Shown piece after piece: positions 34,577-42,991 of a stretch of 64,000 nucleotides of DNA. Numbering within the stretch: position 1 is the first letter of the stretch; the number at the start of each line of letters is the position of its first letter. Below the pieces are notes generated by a model, which saw nothing but the letters and a program-made list of their open reading frames with translations, was not told the origin of the DNA and did no database searches. Source of the DNA: Chloroflexota bacterium (GTDB lineage Bacteria > Chloroflexota > Anaerolineae > Anaerolineales > Anaerolineaceae); contig JAKQJC010000034.1 of assembly GCA_029561345.1 (NCBI GenBank), forward strand, positions 246,693-310,692, in the 5' to 3' direction. Position numbers and translations under genes: made by a program.

Positions 34577-36760
34577 CTATTTCAAGCGGTCGGTGCCTGA
34601 ACTGGAGAGGAGATCGGTGAGAACATCGGGGCTCATGCCGCCGCCGAGTTTCTTCATCACCTCTTCAAAGGTGGGCATCATATCTGAGACCACCTTGTTC
34701 AGGCCGGGGATATCGCGGTTGCGCTTGCAGCGATCCGCGCTGGTGATATAGCGGCCGAGTTGGTCAATCAGATCATACCCCACCTGTTTGGCCACATCCG
34801 GGTTTTGCGAAATGGTGCGGGCCATGCCGAGCATGACGAAGAGGCCCAGGTTTTCCAGCAAGGGTTCCAGCTGGGCAAGAGCCTGATTGGCGGAATATTC
34901 ATTTTCATTTTGCAGAGCCATCAGCAATTGAGAAGCCAGGTTCATCACCGGGCTGAGCAGGTTGGCAGGCAGCAAATCTTCGGCCTCGGTTTTGACAGCG
35001 GCGGCCTGGAAGAGGGCAAACTGGGCGCGCACCTTCCAGTCGTTCATGTCAATTTCAGGCTCTTTGAAGCTGCTGGATGAGGTTGATGACCTTTCGCTGG
35101 TGGATGGCTGGATGGGCCGGGGGCTGTCGCGCAGGGCCTTCCAGTCCATGCGGGCTGAAATATTGACCCCGGGGCGGTCGGGCAGGGAGGCTGAGACAAA
35201 GAGAATGCCGTCAGCGTCCATGTTGAAAGACACAGCCACATTGGTTTTTTCGGGCAGGCCAGGCGGCAGGTCGCCGGTCACTTCACCGAGGAACTGGTTG
35301 GCCGATGCCACCGGCTCGCGGCCTTCAAAAATGGGCAGGCGCACGCGCTCCTGGCCAGCAATGGAGGTTTTGAGGATTTTCGTGACCGGGGTGCGGGTGG
35401 GGAATTCCATGGTGTCATCGAGGATGACTTCCAATTTGTCGCCAAAGAGCTGCACGCCAATGGGCACAGGGATGCGCTGGATGAGAAAGTCAATTTTCAT
35501 CATGGGCGCGCCGCAGGCAACGCAGTCCTTGCGGCCAACCAGGTTGGTGGCCCCGCATTTGGCGCATTCAACGGTCGGTACATCGCCGCCTTCCAGCTCA
35601 TTTTCGGGGATGAGGGTGGTTTGAATGGCCGCGCCTTGCGAAACACACAGCATGGGGTTGACATCGCCATGAATCACCCGGTCTCCAAAAATGGCACGCA
35701 GCGATTCTTCCACCAGGGGCACCTTGGTGGAACCGCCGACCAGCAGCACCGCATTGATTTCTTCAGGGGTGGTGTTGGCCTTGCGAATGGCTTCGTAAAC
35801 CAGTTCGATGGAGCGGGTGACGAAAGGCTGGATCATGCGGTTGAATTCTTCACGAGAAAGTTCGCATTCAATGTCGATCAGGCGGTTGTTGGCACGTACC
35901 AACCCGGGAATGACAATGGGCGTGCGGAGCTTGGTGCTGAGGCGTTTCTTGGCCTGTTCGGCTTCCTGTTTGAGAGTGAAGAGAATCTCGGAGGCATTGG
36001 GCAGCTCGCGCAGGTTGACGCGGTGCTGGATGCGCACCTGTTCCATGATCCATTCCATGATTTTGCGGTCAAAATCATCGCCGCCGAGGTGCATATCGCC
36101 CGTTTTTCCCTGGTCATCAAAAACGCCAGCTGCCACAAGCATCACGGTCACATCAAAGGTGCCGCCGCCCAGATCATAGACGAGGATAGTTTTGGGCTCA
36201 TCCATATCTGATTCCAGACCATAAGCCAGGGCGGCTGCGGTGGGTTCCGGAATGATGCGCATGACTTTGAAACCAGCCAGGATGCCGGCCTGGCGGGTGG
36301 CTTCTTTCTGGCGGTTGCCGAAATAAGCGGGGACGGTGATCACCGCGTGAGAAATGGTTTCGCCATCCAGGTTGGATTCGGCATCTTCCTTCATGGCTTT
36401 CAAAATCAGGGAAGAGACTTCCGGCGGAGAATAGCGGCGGCCGCGAATGATCACCTCGCATTCGCCGTTGTCAGAGCGCACCACCTTAAAGGGGGCATTG
36501 CGGATGTCCTCCTGGATCACAGGGTCATTAAAATCGCGGCCCATGAAGCGTTTGATGGAAAAGATGGTGTTTTCAGGCGATTTTCCGCCCATGGCGCGGG
36601 CGTTGGTGCCAACCAGGGCTTCGCCGCGCTCGTCAATGTATACCACGGAAGGGGTGAGGGGGTCGCTGTTCTGGTTATCAATCACGCGCGGGGTATTTTT
36701 CTTCATACGCGCCACAACCGAATTGGTTGTGCCCAGGTCAATTCCAACGGCAATGGGCAT
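34577..36760 (-). CDS. DnaK-like Hsp70 carrying a zinc ribbon
   Basis: The 727-residue protein has a complete Hsp70 ATPase domain (GIDLGTTNSVVA, VITVPAYF, YDLGGGTFDV, LVGGSTKVP). A four-Cys zinc ribbon (C399-x2-C402 ... C413-x2-C416) lies where normal DnaK has only the interdomain linker, followed by a beta substrate-binding domain (about 420-555), a Ser-rich hinge and a long helical tail (about 585-727). DnaK is usually about 610-640 residues and lacks a ribbon. GrpE and a J-like protein are encoded just upstream, completing a chaperone set. It is unlikely to be the housekeeping DnaK. Confidence 0.88.
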   Translation of the reverse strand: MPIAVGIDLGTTNSVVARMKKNTPRVIDNQNSDPLTPSVVYIDERGEALVGTNARAMGGKSPENTIFSIKRFMGRDFNDPVIQEDIRNAPFKVVRSDNGECEVIIRGRRYSPPEVSSLILKAMKEDAESNLDGETISHAVITVPAYFGNRQKEATRQAGILAGFKVMRIIPEPTAAALAYGLESDMDEPKTILVYDLGGGTFDVTVMLVAAGVFDDQGKTGDMHLGGDDFDRKIMEWIMEQVRIQHRVNLRELPNASEILFTLKQEAEQAKKRLSTKLRTPIVIPGLVRANNRLIDIECELSREEFNRMIQPFVTRSIELVYEAIRKANTTPEEINAVLLVGGSTKVPLVEESLRAIFGDRVIHGDVNPMLCVSQGAAIQTTLIPENELEGGDVPTVECAKCGATNLVGRKDCVACGAPMMKIDFLIQRIPVPIGVQLFGDKLEVILDDTMEFPTRTPVTKILKTSIAGQERVRLPIFEGREPVASANQFLGEVTGDLPPGLPEKTNVAVSFNMDADGILFVSASLPDRPGVNISARMDWKALRDSPRPIQPSTSERSSTSSSSFKEPEIDMNDWKVRAQFALFQAAAVKTEAEDLLPANLLSPVMNLASQLLMALQNENEYSANQALAQLEPLLENLGLFVMLGMARTISQNPDVAKQVGYDLIDQLGRYITSADRCKRNRDIPGLNKVVSDMMPTFEEVMKKLGGGMSPDVLTDLLSSSGTDRLK

Positions 36761-36769
36761 AGGGTCCTC

Positions 36770-37327
36770 CTAAGGGGTTACAGAAATCACAACGCGGGCA
36801 CGTCTCAGCAGTTTGGATTTGCAGGTGTACCCTTTGCGGTCAATTGAAATGATGGTGTCTGGGGGCAGATCGTCGCGGGTGCGGCGCTGACTGACCTCAC
36901 AGGTGGCAGCATCGAAAGGCTGTCCCACCGCCAGTTCGATGGGCAGCACATCTTCATCCTCCAGCACCTGAAGGAATTTGGTGCGCAGGCTTTCAAGATT
37001 TCCAGCCAGATCATTCTCCGGGTCTGCCTGCTGCAGCACCCGGTCCATGCCGTCCACAACGCTTAATAACTTGGTATAGAATGAGCGTTTCTCGCGGGTT
37101 TGCTCTTCAAGGGCATCATCGAGGCTGGTTTGCAGGTCAGATCGCTGGCGGGTGAGTTGGGCAGCGGCAGGCCGCAGGATCAGGCGGTTGACAGATGCAA
37201 CGGTGGGGGGCTCGCCTTCCTCCAGCATGCGGTTTAAGGAGGCGCGCAGCGGCGATTGGTGGAGCTGTTCGACCAGTGCATCAACGGTTTCGACTTCATG
37301 ACATTCAAATTCTGGAATTTTTTCCAT
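36770..37327 (-). CDS. GrpE-like nucleotide exchange factor
   Basis: The 185-residue protein has a helical first half (LTRQRSDLQTSLDDALEEQTREKRSF, broken around residues 70-95) and a C-terminal beta domain (LPIELAVGQPFDA, DTIISIDRKGYT), the GrpE layout. It exchanges ADP for ATP on Hsp70. The first 60 residues differ from ordinary GrpE. ATG 37327 is preferred to TTG 37339 because GAGG stands seven bases before it. It directly precedes the zinc-ribbon Hsp70, its likely partner. Confidence 0.78.
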   Translation of the reverse strand: MEKIPEFECHEVETVDALVEQLHQSPLRASLNRMLEEGEPPTVASVNRLILRPAAAQLTRQRSDLQTSLDDALEEQTREKRSFYTKLLSVVDGMDRVLQQADPENDLAGNLESLRTKFLQVLEDEDVLPIELAVGQPFDAATCEVSQRRTRDDLPPDTIISIDRKGYTCKSKLLRRARVVISVTP

Positions 37328-37335
37328 GCAGATCC

Positions 37336-37785
37336 TCAACGATCGAAATCAACATTCAGAAGGCTGGCTTTGACATCGTCAAAATTGCTCAGGTGAGAAA
37401 GCTGGATCTCCTGCAGTTCAACCGGCGCGGTCAGCTCCATGCTGAAATCGAGGCCTTCCAGCCAATCGGTGTTTCCGGCGGCCGCCGGAGCGGGGGTGCA
37501 GGTGTATTTGGCCAGTTCATCCAGATCTGCCATGCGGTTGAGGGTGCTGCGCAGGAATACATCGTAAGAAAGGCGCTTGGGCAGGGCCGAGAGGATATTG
37601 GCGGCATCGGCCACATCGTGAATATCCTTGCGTTCGCGGGCATAGGCTTTAAAGACTTTGGTGCGCTGGATGTTGATGGCCTTATGCGGAGAATCAGGGG
37701 TGAGCAGCCCAATTTCCGGGTCATTGGGGTCTGAAAGCAGGTCATAGGGGGTATTGGCATAGGGATGCTTGATCTTTATCATCAT
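37336..37785 (-). CDS. degenerate J-domain-like protein (inferred)
   Basis: The 149-residue soluble protein is not recognised as a family. Its first 80 residues recall a J domain: NTPYDLL at the start, then KVFKAYARERKD, and AANILSALPKRLSYDVF, which parallels the EAYEVLSDPxKRxxYD end of J domains. The HPD tripeptide that activates Hsp70 is absent. Position immediately before grpE and hsp70 makes a co-chaperone role likely. The second half (about 95-149) is unlike DnaJ. Confidence 0.5.
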   Translation of the reverse strand: MMIKIKHPYANTPYDLLSDPNDPEIGLLTPDSPHKAINIQRTKVFKAYARERKDIHDVADAANILSALPKRLSYDVFLRSTLNRMADLDELAKYTCTPAPAAAGNTDWLEGLDFSMELTAPVELQEIQLSHLSNFDDVKASLLNVDFDR

Positions 37786-37791
37786 GACCTC

Positions 37792-39609
37792 CTAATAAAG
37801 CTGCAGGGCATCGCGCAGGGCGGTGACCTGAATGATGTTCTGGCGGATGGTGTCATCGGCGGGGTCCAGGCTGCGGGCCTGTTCAAGGTAATTCAGGGCG
37901 TCGCGGAATTTACTGCGGGCGGTGTAAGAATCGCCGCGCACAAAACTTTCCTGGGCTTCGTTGGCCAGCTGGACGCCTTTGGAGTTCAGGCGGTTGGCCT
38001 CGCCGCGTCCGAGGTTGGCCAGGGCCGCACGCATGTCATTGAGGTGGCGTTGGGTGAGGTTTTCGGAAGGCGAGGAACGGTGGGCGGTTTCGAGGATTTC
38101 GATGGCCCGGTTCAAATTGCGGCGGGTTTCTTCAAAATTGACGCCCGGGGTAAAATTGTTGATGGCGTTGTTGGCGATGCGGATGGCTTCTTTGACCTTT
38201 TCCTGCACGCCTTTGTTGGCCATTTCGCCCAGTTTATCCTTCAACCAGCGGTTCTGGGGCAAATATTTCAGGCCGGTGTTGAGCAACTGAGCTGCTTCGT
38301 TAGTCGCATCCAGTTCGATCATTTCATCCACCCGTTTGAGAATGGCCTGAAGCATCATGTCTTCGACTTTTTTCTTGTCTGCGCCGTTTTCGCGGGCTTT
38401 ATCCCAGGCTGCCAGCGCATTTTCAATATTGTTGACGGCCAGGGCCTGCCCTTTGCTGACCAGGGCATCGGCCAGACGGGTACGGGCAGACTGGTCTTTG
38501 GGGTTGGCTTTGAGGGCGTCTTGCAGCAGGGTGATGGCTTCATCGAGCTGTCCCTCGCTGATGAGGGCTTTCGCCAGGCCGGTTCCGCCCAGGGCTTCCA
38601 GCACATCCTGGGCGGGCTGGAAGGTTTTATCCAATTTGAGGGCATCCTGGGCGATTTTTTCGATTTTTGCCTGAAGTTTCAGATCCTGCCAGCGGGATGG
38701 GCCGCAAATGAAGGGAATATCGGCGGTTTTGCCGCGGCCTTTCAGATATTGAACGGTGTCGTAGAGGGCATGGGCGCCTGAAAATTCCAGGCTCCAGTGG
38801 GCCAGCAGGTGCTGGTGGCGGGAAACGTGGGCCGTTTCATTGGCTTCGGAATAGGCCAGAATGAATCGGGTATGGATTTCTTTGAGAAGGCCGCGGAGGG
38901 TTTCGCGGCGCATTTTTTCGATTTCTTCGGCTGGAATTTCGCGCTGATAGGCATCTTCACGCGCTTTTTTCCAGGTTTCCCAATAGGCATCGGCTTCCAG
39001 CGCGGTAACCCACAAAGCAATGGCCCTGTTCCACGAGGTTTCATAGATTTCAGGCTGCTGTTTTTCTTCCGCTTCGATGGCCTGGCGGTGGTAGAGGATG
39101 GCCAGCTGGTGGGTGATATCGGCCTGAGAGGGGTCTTTTTTCAGCATGTTTTCAAGGGCTGGAATGACTTCATCGTAATGATCCAGAGTGAGGCCGGCCA
39201 TGATGGAGGCGCCCTGAACGGCGCCCATGGCGCGGTGAAGCAGGCTCTGGTTGGGATCAATCTGAAGGGCTTCACGCAAATAACCATTTGCATCCTGCCA
39301 GGCTTTTTGTTCAACGGCGCGGGCAGCCAGGCAAAGCAGGCTGTTGAGGGCGGCGTCATGGGCGGCTGAATGCTGTGGAGAGGAAGCCAGGGCGGCGCGG
39401 AATTCATTGACGGCAGCGGGAATGTTTTCCTGGGCCAGGTAGGCGTTTCCGGCGGCGACCAGCAGTTCAGCACGGTCATTTTCGGGCAGTTTCTGGATCA
39501 TGGCGTGAGCCTGATCGACCCTGTTGGTGTGAATCAGGCTGGCAATATGCAGGCGCTGCAGACCGGTTTGTTTTTGATCAGAGGTGAGTGAGGGTTGTGG
39601 CATGGGCAT
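37792..39609 (-). CDS. large soluble TPR protein
   Basis: The 605-residue protein has no signal peptide or membrane helix and consists of tetratricopeptide-like helices almost throughout, with clear units near residues 40-130 and 330-450 (ALKANPKDQSARTRLADAL). A middle section (about 190-310) is less regular. It lies 12 bases after the membrane-TPR gene and 6 before the J-like gene. Likely a scaffold for the chaperone set. No catalytic motif. Confidence 0.75.
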   Translation of the reverse strand: MPMPQPSLTSDQKQTGLQRLHIASLIHTNRVDQAHAMIQKLPENDRAELLVAAGNAYLAQENIPAAVNEFRAALASSPQHSAAHDAALNSLLCLAARAVEQKAWQDANGYLREALQIDPNQSLLHRAMGAVQGASIMAGLTLDHYDEVIPALENMLKKDPSQADITHQLAILYHRQAIEAEEKQQPEIYETSWNRAIALWVTALEADAYWETWKKAREDAYQREIPAEEIEKMRRETLRGLLKEIHTRFILAYSEANETAHVSRHQHLLAHWSLEFSGAHALYDTVQYLKGRGKTADIPFICGPSRWQDLKLQAKIEKIAQDALKLDKTFQPAQDVLEALGGTGLAKALISEGQLDEAITLLQDALKANPKDQSARTRLADALVSKGQALAVNNIENALAAWDKARENGADKKKVEDMMLQAILKRVDEMIELDATNEAAQLLNTGLKYLPQNRWLKDKLGEMANKGVQEKVKEAIRIANNAINNFTPGVNFEETRRNLNRAIEILETAHRSSPSENLTQRHLNDMRAALANLGRGEANRLNSKGVQLANEAQESFVRGDSYTARSKFRDALNYLEQARSLDPADDTIRQNIIQVTALRDALQLY

Positions 39610-39621
39610 TCTCCTGACAGG

Positions 39622-42600
39622 TCAATTCAGGGTTTCCATTAAGTCGCAGGCGGTCTGCCATTCGCCTGAGCGGGCATGGCAGATGGCCAGCCCCCAGGCA
39701 GCGCGATGTTTGAGTTCAGGCGCAGCCCCCTTCAACACGCGGTTGAAAAGGTCGGCGGCTTTTGGGTCCTGATGCAGGTTGAGCAGAGCCAGCCCCAGAT
39801 TGAAGAGATTTTGCGGCGAAGGGTCGCTGGCAGCCAGTTTTTCGAAGGCTGCCGGGTCGGTTTGCCCGGTTTTCCACTCATGAATGCATTCCAAAGAGCG
39901 GCAGGTTTCATCACTGGCGCCAAGCTGGCGGGCGCGGCGCAGTGCCTGGGCGGCCAGCGGCTGCTGGATGTTTTGCACAACTGCCAGCAGATAGACATTT
40001 TGCAGGCTGCGGCGGGTTTCCTCATCGCTTTGATAGGCTTCAAAGAAATGTTCCCAGGCTTTGGCCGCAGAGAAATAATCCTGACGCTGGTAGCAACTGC
40101 AGCCGTGCAGATACCACAGCCGCCGCAGGTTGAGCAGCAGGCGCGGATCATCGGGATAGCGGTGGGCCAGCAGATCCCACTCGGCGATGGCGCCTTCATA
40201 ATCATGGGCGGAGGCGCGGCTGAGACCAGAATAGTAGAGCACCCGGTCCGAGGTATCACCACTGGCGCGGGCTTTGGCGAACATTTCAGCCGCTTCAGCG
40301 ACTTTCTTTTGCCTTTGGAGGATGACCCCCAGGGCGCCAGAATCCTGGGCCTGGCGGTAGGCATTTTCGGCCAGTTCCCATTGTCCCTGCAGTTCGTAGA
40401 TCAGACCGCGAACCGCCTGCACTGACTGGGAACGTTCGTCTGCGGGCTCCAGTGAGCTCATCACCCGCAGACCGTTGGTGTCGTCGCGGAAGGCGGCGAT
40501 GCGGGCCAGGCCCAGAATGGCCTCGCGCAGGGTGGCCTTATAATGACTGGCCTCCTGATAAGCAGCTGCTGCTTTGTCGAGGTTCTGCTGGCGCAGGTGA
40601 AGATGTCCGAGCTGAAGCGTCACACGGGGATAATAGGCGTCGCGCGATTTCTGAATTTCTTCAAAGATAGCCGCCGCTTCCAACCAATGGCGCGGATGTT
40701 CTTCAGCTCCCAGCCAGGCCAGGGCGCAGCCCAGGGTATAGAGCGGCTGTGAGGTGCGCGGATGATGCTGCAGATAGAGCTGGAGATGGCTGACCGCGGC
40801 TTTGGCCTGTCCATTGCCCAGGCAGGCGCGGCCCAGGCACAGCAGGGCTTCGGGCATGGAAGCGGCCAGCGGGTCAAGCAGGGGAATGGCTTCGGCAAAG
40901 GCGCGGGTTTCTGTGAGGGCATGGCCCAGGTAGAACTGGAAGGTGACGTTTTCAGGGTCAAATTTGGTGATTTCGCGCAGGTGAGGGATGACCTCGGTCC
41001 AATTGCCTTCCTTATAAAGGATATTGGCCAGCAGTTTGCGGGCCGGCAGCAGGTGGGCATCCAGCTTGAGGGCTTTTTCGGCCGTCTGGCGGGCTTCTTT
41101 GTTTTCGCCGGCGCGCACCTGGGCGCGGGCCAGGTCAAACCACCAGGCAGCGTTCTTGGGTTCAGCTTTGGCCGCTGCATCGAGCCAGCGAATGGCGGCG
41201 CGGTTTTCTTCAGACGATGCTGGAAAATCATCCAGGATGAGCACGCCGAGATCATGGATCACCCCCGGCTGCTGCGGGTTCAATTTGAGGGATTCTTCAA
41301 AGGCCCGGCGGGCTTCGGGCAGGCGGTTGGTGTTGTGATAGACCTGGCCCAGGCAGGCGTAGGTGACGGGATCGGTTGAATCGAGCTGTCGGGCTGTTTC
41401 CAGCGGCAGCAGGGCTTCGCTCCATTTTTCCAGGCGCATGGACACTTCGCCGATGATGCGGTGAGCCCAGGCAATGGCAGGATTAGCCTCAACCACCTTG
41501 CGGGCCAGTTCCAGACGGGCGGCAAGTTTATCATCGCTGAGTTTGGCGGTCAGCGCGCATTGATCATAGAGAAATTTGGAGACCTTTCTGAAGCGATCTG
41601 TGGCAGGGGAGCCGCGCTGGCTTTTAAGATAATCCAGCATGGTGCGCAGGTCCGCTTCAGATTTTTTACCCGCGCCGGCAAGGTATTCCGCCATGCGCCC
41701 AACGCTTTCGGCATCGGCATTCATGCCATTTTTGCGGGCTTTTTCAAGCAGGGCGTGGGCATCGGAAAAACTGCCGCGATCCATGGCCAGGCGGCCCTGA
41801 ACGAGCTGGGCTTCACCCAGGAGGGCTTTTTGTTCGGGGATCAGAGGTGAGACTCTTTCAAGGGCAGCAACCACACCATCCACCAGCTGGCGGGCTTCCG
41901 CGGTCTGGCCGGCTGCTCTGAGCTGTTCAGCGTGAGCCACCTGGCTTTTTTGTTTTCCCAACTGCTTGAGGGTTTTCTGGCGCAGGGCATCCGTGTTATA
42001 TGTGCGCAGTTCACGTTCCAGGCGGTCGGCTTCTTCTTTCTGGTTTCCGGCGCGAAACAGGCTGATGCGGTCTTCGCGAGAAATAACCGGGAACAGGCCG
42101 ACCAGAACCAGCGGCATGGCGCCGATGGCAAAGAGGAAGGCCACCACGCCAAGGGCAAAGGACAGCCAGCCGATGTGCCAGAGGAGCCACGAACCAATCC
42201 AGATCACCAGGGCAGGCAGGTCGCGTAAAAACCAGTAAGCGGTGTGGGGCAGGCGGCGGTCGCCATCCACCAGGGTGGGCCAGCGCATGCCGACCCAGGC
42301 GACGGCATAGAAAGCGGACAGGGCGGCCATGAACCAATCGCCGGTGAGCAGCAGTCCCACCCAGCCCAAGGCCAGGCCGCCCGGCAGGGCCTGGACGACA
42401 TAGTCGGTCTGGCCCTCATCCAGGGTGCGGCGGGCGATAAATATCAGATCGGAGATCAACAGAATGAACACCAGGGGCCAGCCAGCGACCAGGTTCCAGA
42501 AATAGGTGATGAAGCTGCCCAGACCCACCTTGAAGGGATCGGGGATGGCAGTGAAAGAGAAATACCATCCCAGAAGGGTGGGCAGAGCCATGAGGATCCA

Positions 42601-42969
42601 GATATAGATGACGCCGCGGAGGGTGTCGTGATCGGTGGAAATTTTGAAGAGACGGGTGAAGAGCCAGAAGGGGAAAATGGCAAAACCAAACGCCAGGATG
42701 AATAGGGTCAGGCTGCCAGCCAGCTGCAGGTACCATTCGCCCACAAAAAGCAGAGAAAGGGTTGAGGCCCAATCGAGCCCGCCCCAGTTCAGGAAGGGAA
42801 TCACAAAGAAAATTTGTGAAACAAAGATGCCACCGATGACGGCAAAGGTATATGCCGCCAGCAATCCGGCCTCTTCGCCGAACTGTTCTTCCCAGCCACC
42901 CCTGACCAAATTGACCAGAATCGCCGCAGCGATTACCCAGACAATCACCCCCGGAATTGTGAATGTCAT
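39622..42969 (-). CDS. multi-pass membrane protein with a long TPR array
   Basis: The 1115-residue protein has roughly eight to ten membrane helices in residues 5-300, then a helical cytosolic region with some fifteen or more TPR units (about 330-1110; for example LEKWSEALLPLETARQLDS, DPVTYACLGQVYHNTNRLPEA). ATG 42969 is used because GGGAGG lies four bases upstream; the TTG four codons earlier contains that site. It would present a large TPR surface at the membrane. The second gene of the operon, 22 bases after the kinase. Function not described to my knowledge. Confidence 0.75.
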   Translation of the reverse strand: MTFTIPGVIVWVIAAAILVNLVRGGWEEQFGEEAGLLAAYTFAVIGGIFVSQIFFVIPFLNWGGLDWASTLSLLFVGEWYLQLAGSLTLFILAFGFAIFPFWLFTRLFKISTDHDTLRGVIYIWILMALPTLLGWYFSFTAIPDPFKVGLGSFITYFWNLVAGWPLVFILLISDLIFIARRTLDEGQTDYVVQALPGGLALGWVGLLLTGDWFMAALSAFYAVAWVGMRWPTLVDGDRRLPHTAYWFLRDLPALVIWIGSWLLWHIGWLSFALGVVAFLFAIGAMPLVLVGLFPVISREDRISLFRAGNQKEEADRLERELRTYNTDALRQKTLKQLGKQKSQVAHAEQLRAAGQTAEARQLVDGVVAALERVSPLIPEQKALLGEAQLVQGRLAMDRGSFSDAHALLEKARKNGMNADAESVGRMAEYLAGAGKKSEADLRTMLDYLKSQRGSPATDRFRKVSKFLYDQCALTAKLSDDKLAARLELARKVVEANPAIAWAHRIIGEVSMRLEKWSEALLPLETARQLDSTDPVTYACLGQVYHNTNRLPEARRAFEESLKLNPQQPGVIHDLGVLILDDFPASSEENRAAIRWLDAAAKAEPKNAAWWFDLARAQVRAGENKEARQTAEKALKLDAHLLPARKLLANILYKEGNWTEVIPHLREITKFDPENVTFQFYLGHALTETRAFAEAIPLLDPLAASMPEALLCLGRACLGNGQAKAAVSHLQLYLQHHPRTSQPLYTLGCALAWLGAEEHPRHWLEAAAIFEEIQKSRDAYYPRVTLQLGHLHLRQQNLDKAAAAYQEASHYKATLREAILGLARIAAFRDDTNGLRVMSSLEPADERSQSVQAVRGLIYELQGQWELAENAYRQAQDSGALGVILQRQKKVAEAAEMFAKARASGDTSDRVLYYSGLSRASAHDYEGAIAEWDLLAHRYPDDPRLLLNLRRLWYLHGCSCYQRQDYFSAAKAWEHFFEAYQSDEETRRSLQNVYLLAVVQNIQQPLAAQALRRARQLGASDETCRSLECIHEWKTGQTDPAAFEKLAASDPSPQNLFNLGLALLNLHQDPKAADLFNRVLKGAAPELKHRAAWGLAICHARSGEWQTACDLMETLN

Positions 42970-42991
42970 AAGGCCTCCCAACGATAATGAA

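Noticed and set aside
32933..36760. The operon's Hsp70 as the housekeeping dnaK-dnaJ-grpE
   Set aside because: No canonical DnaJ with HPD is present, one Hsp70 carries a zinc ribbon and the other lacks a substrate domain, and the gene order differs from hrcA-grpE-dnaK-dnaJ.
37765..38781. 338-codon plus-strand frame over the TPR gene
   Set aside because: Antisense to a coherent TPR gene; Phe/Gly/Gln-rich shadow composition and no family resemblance.
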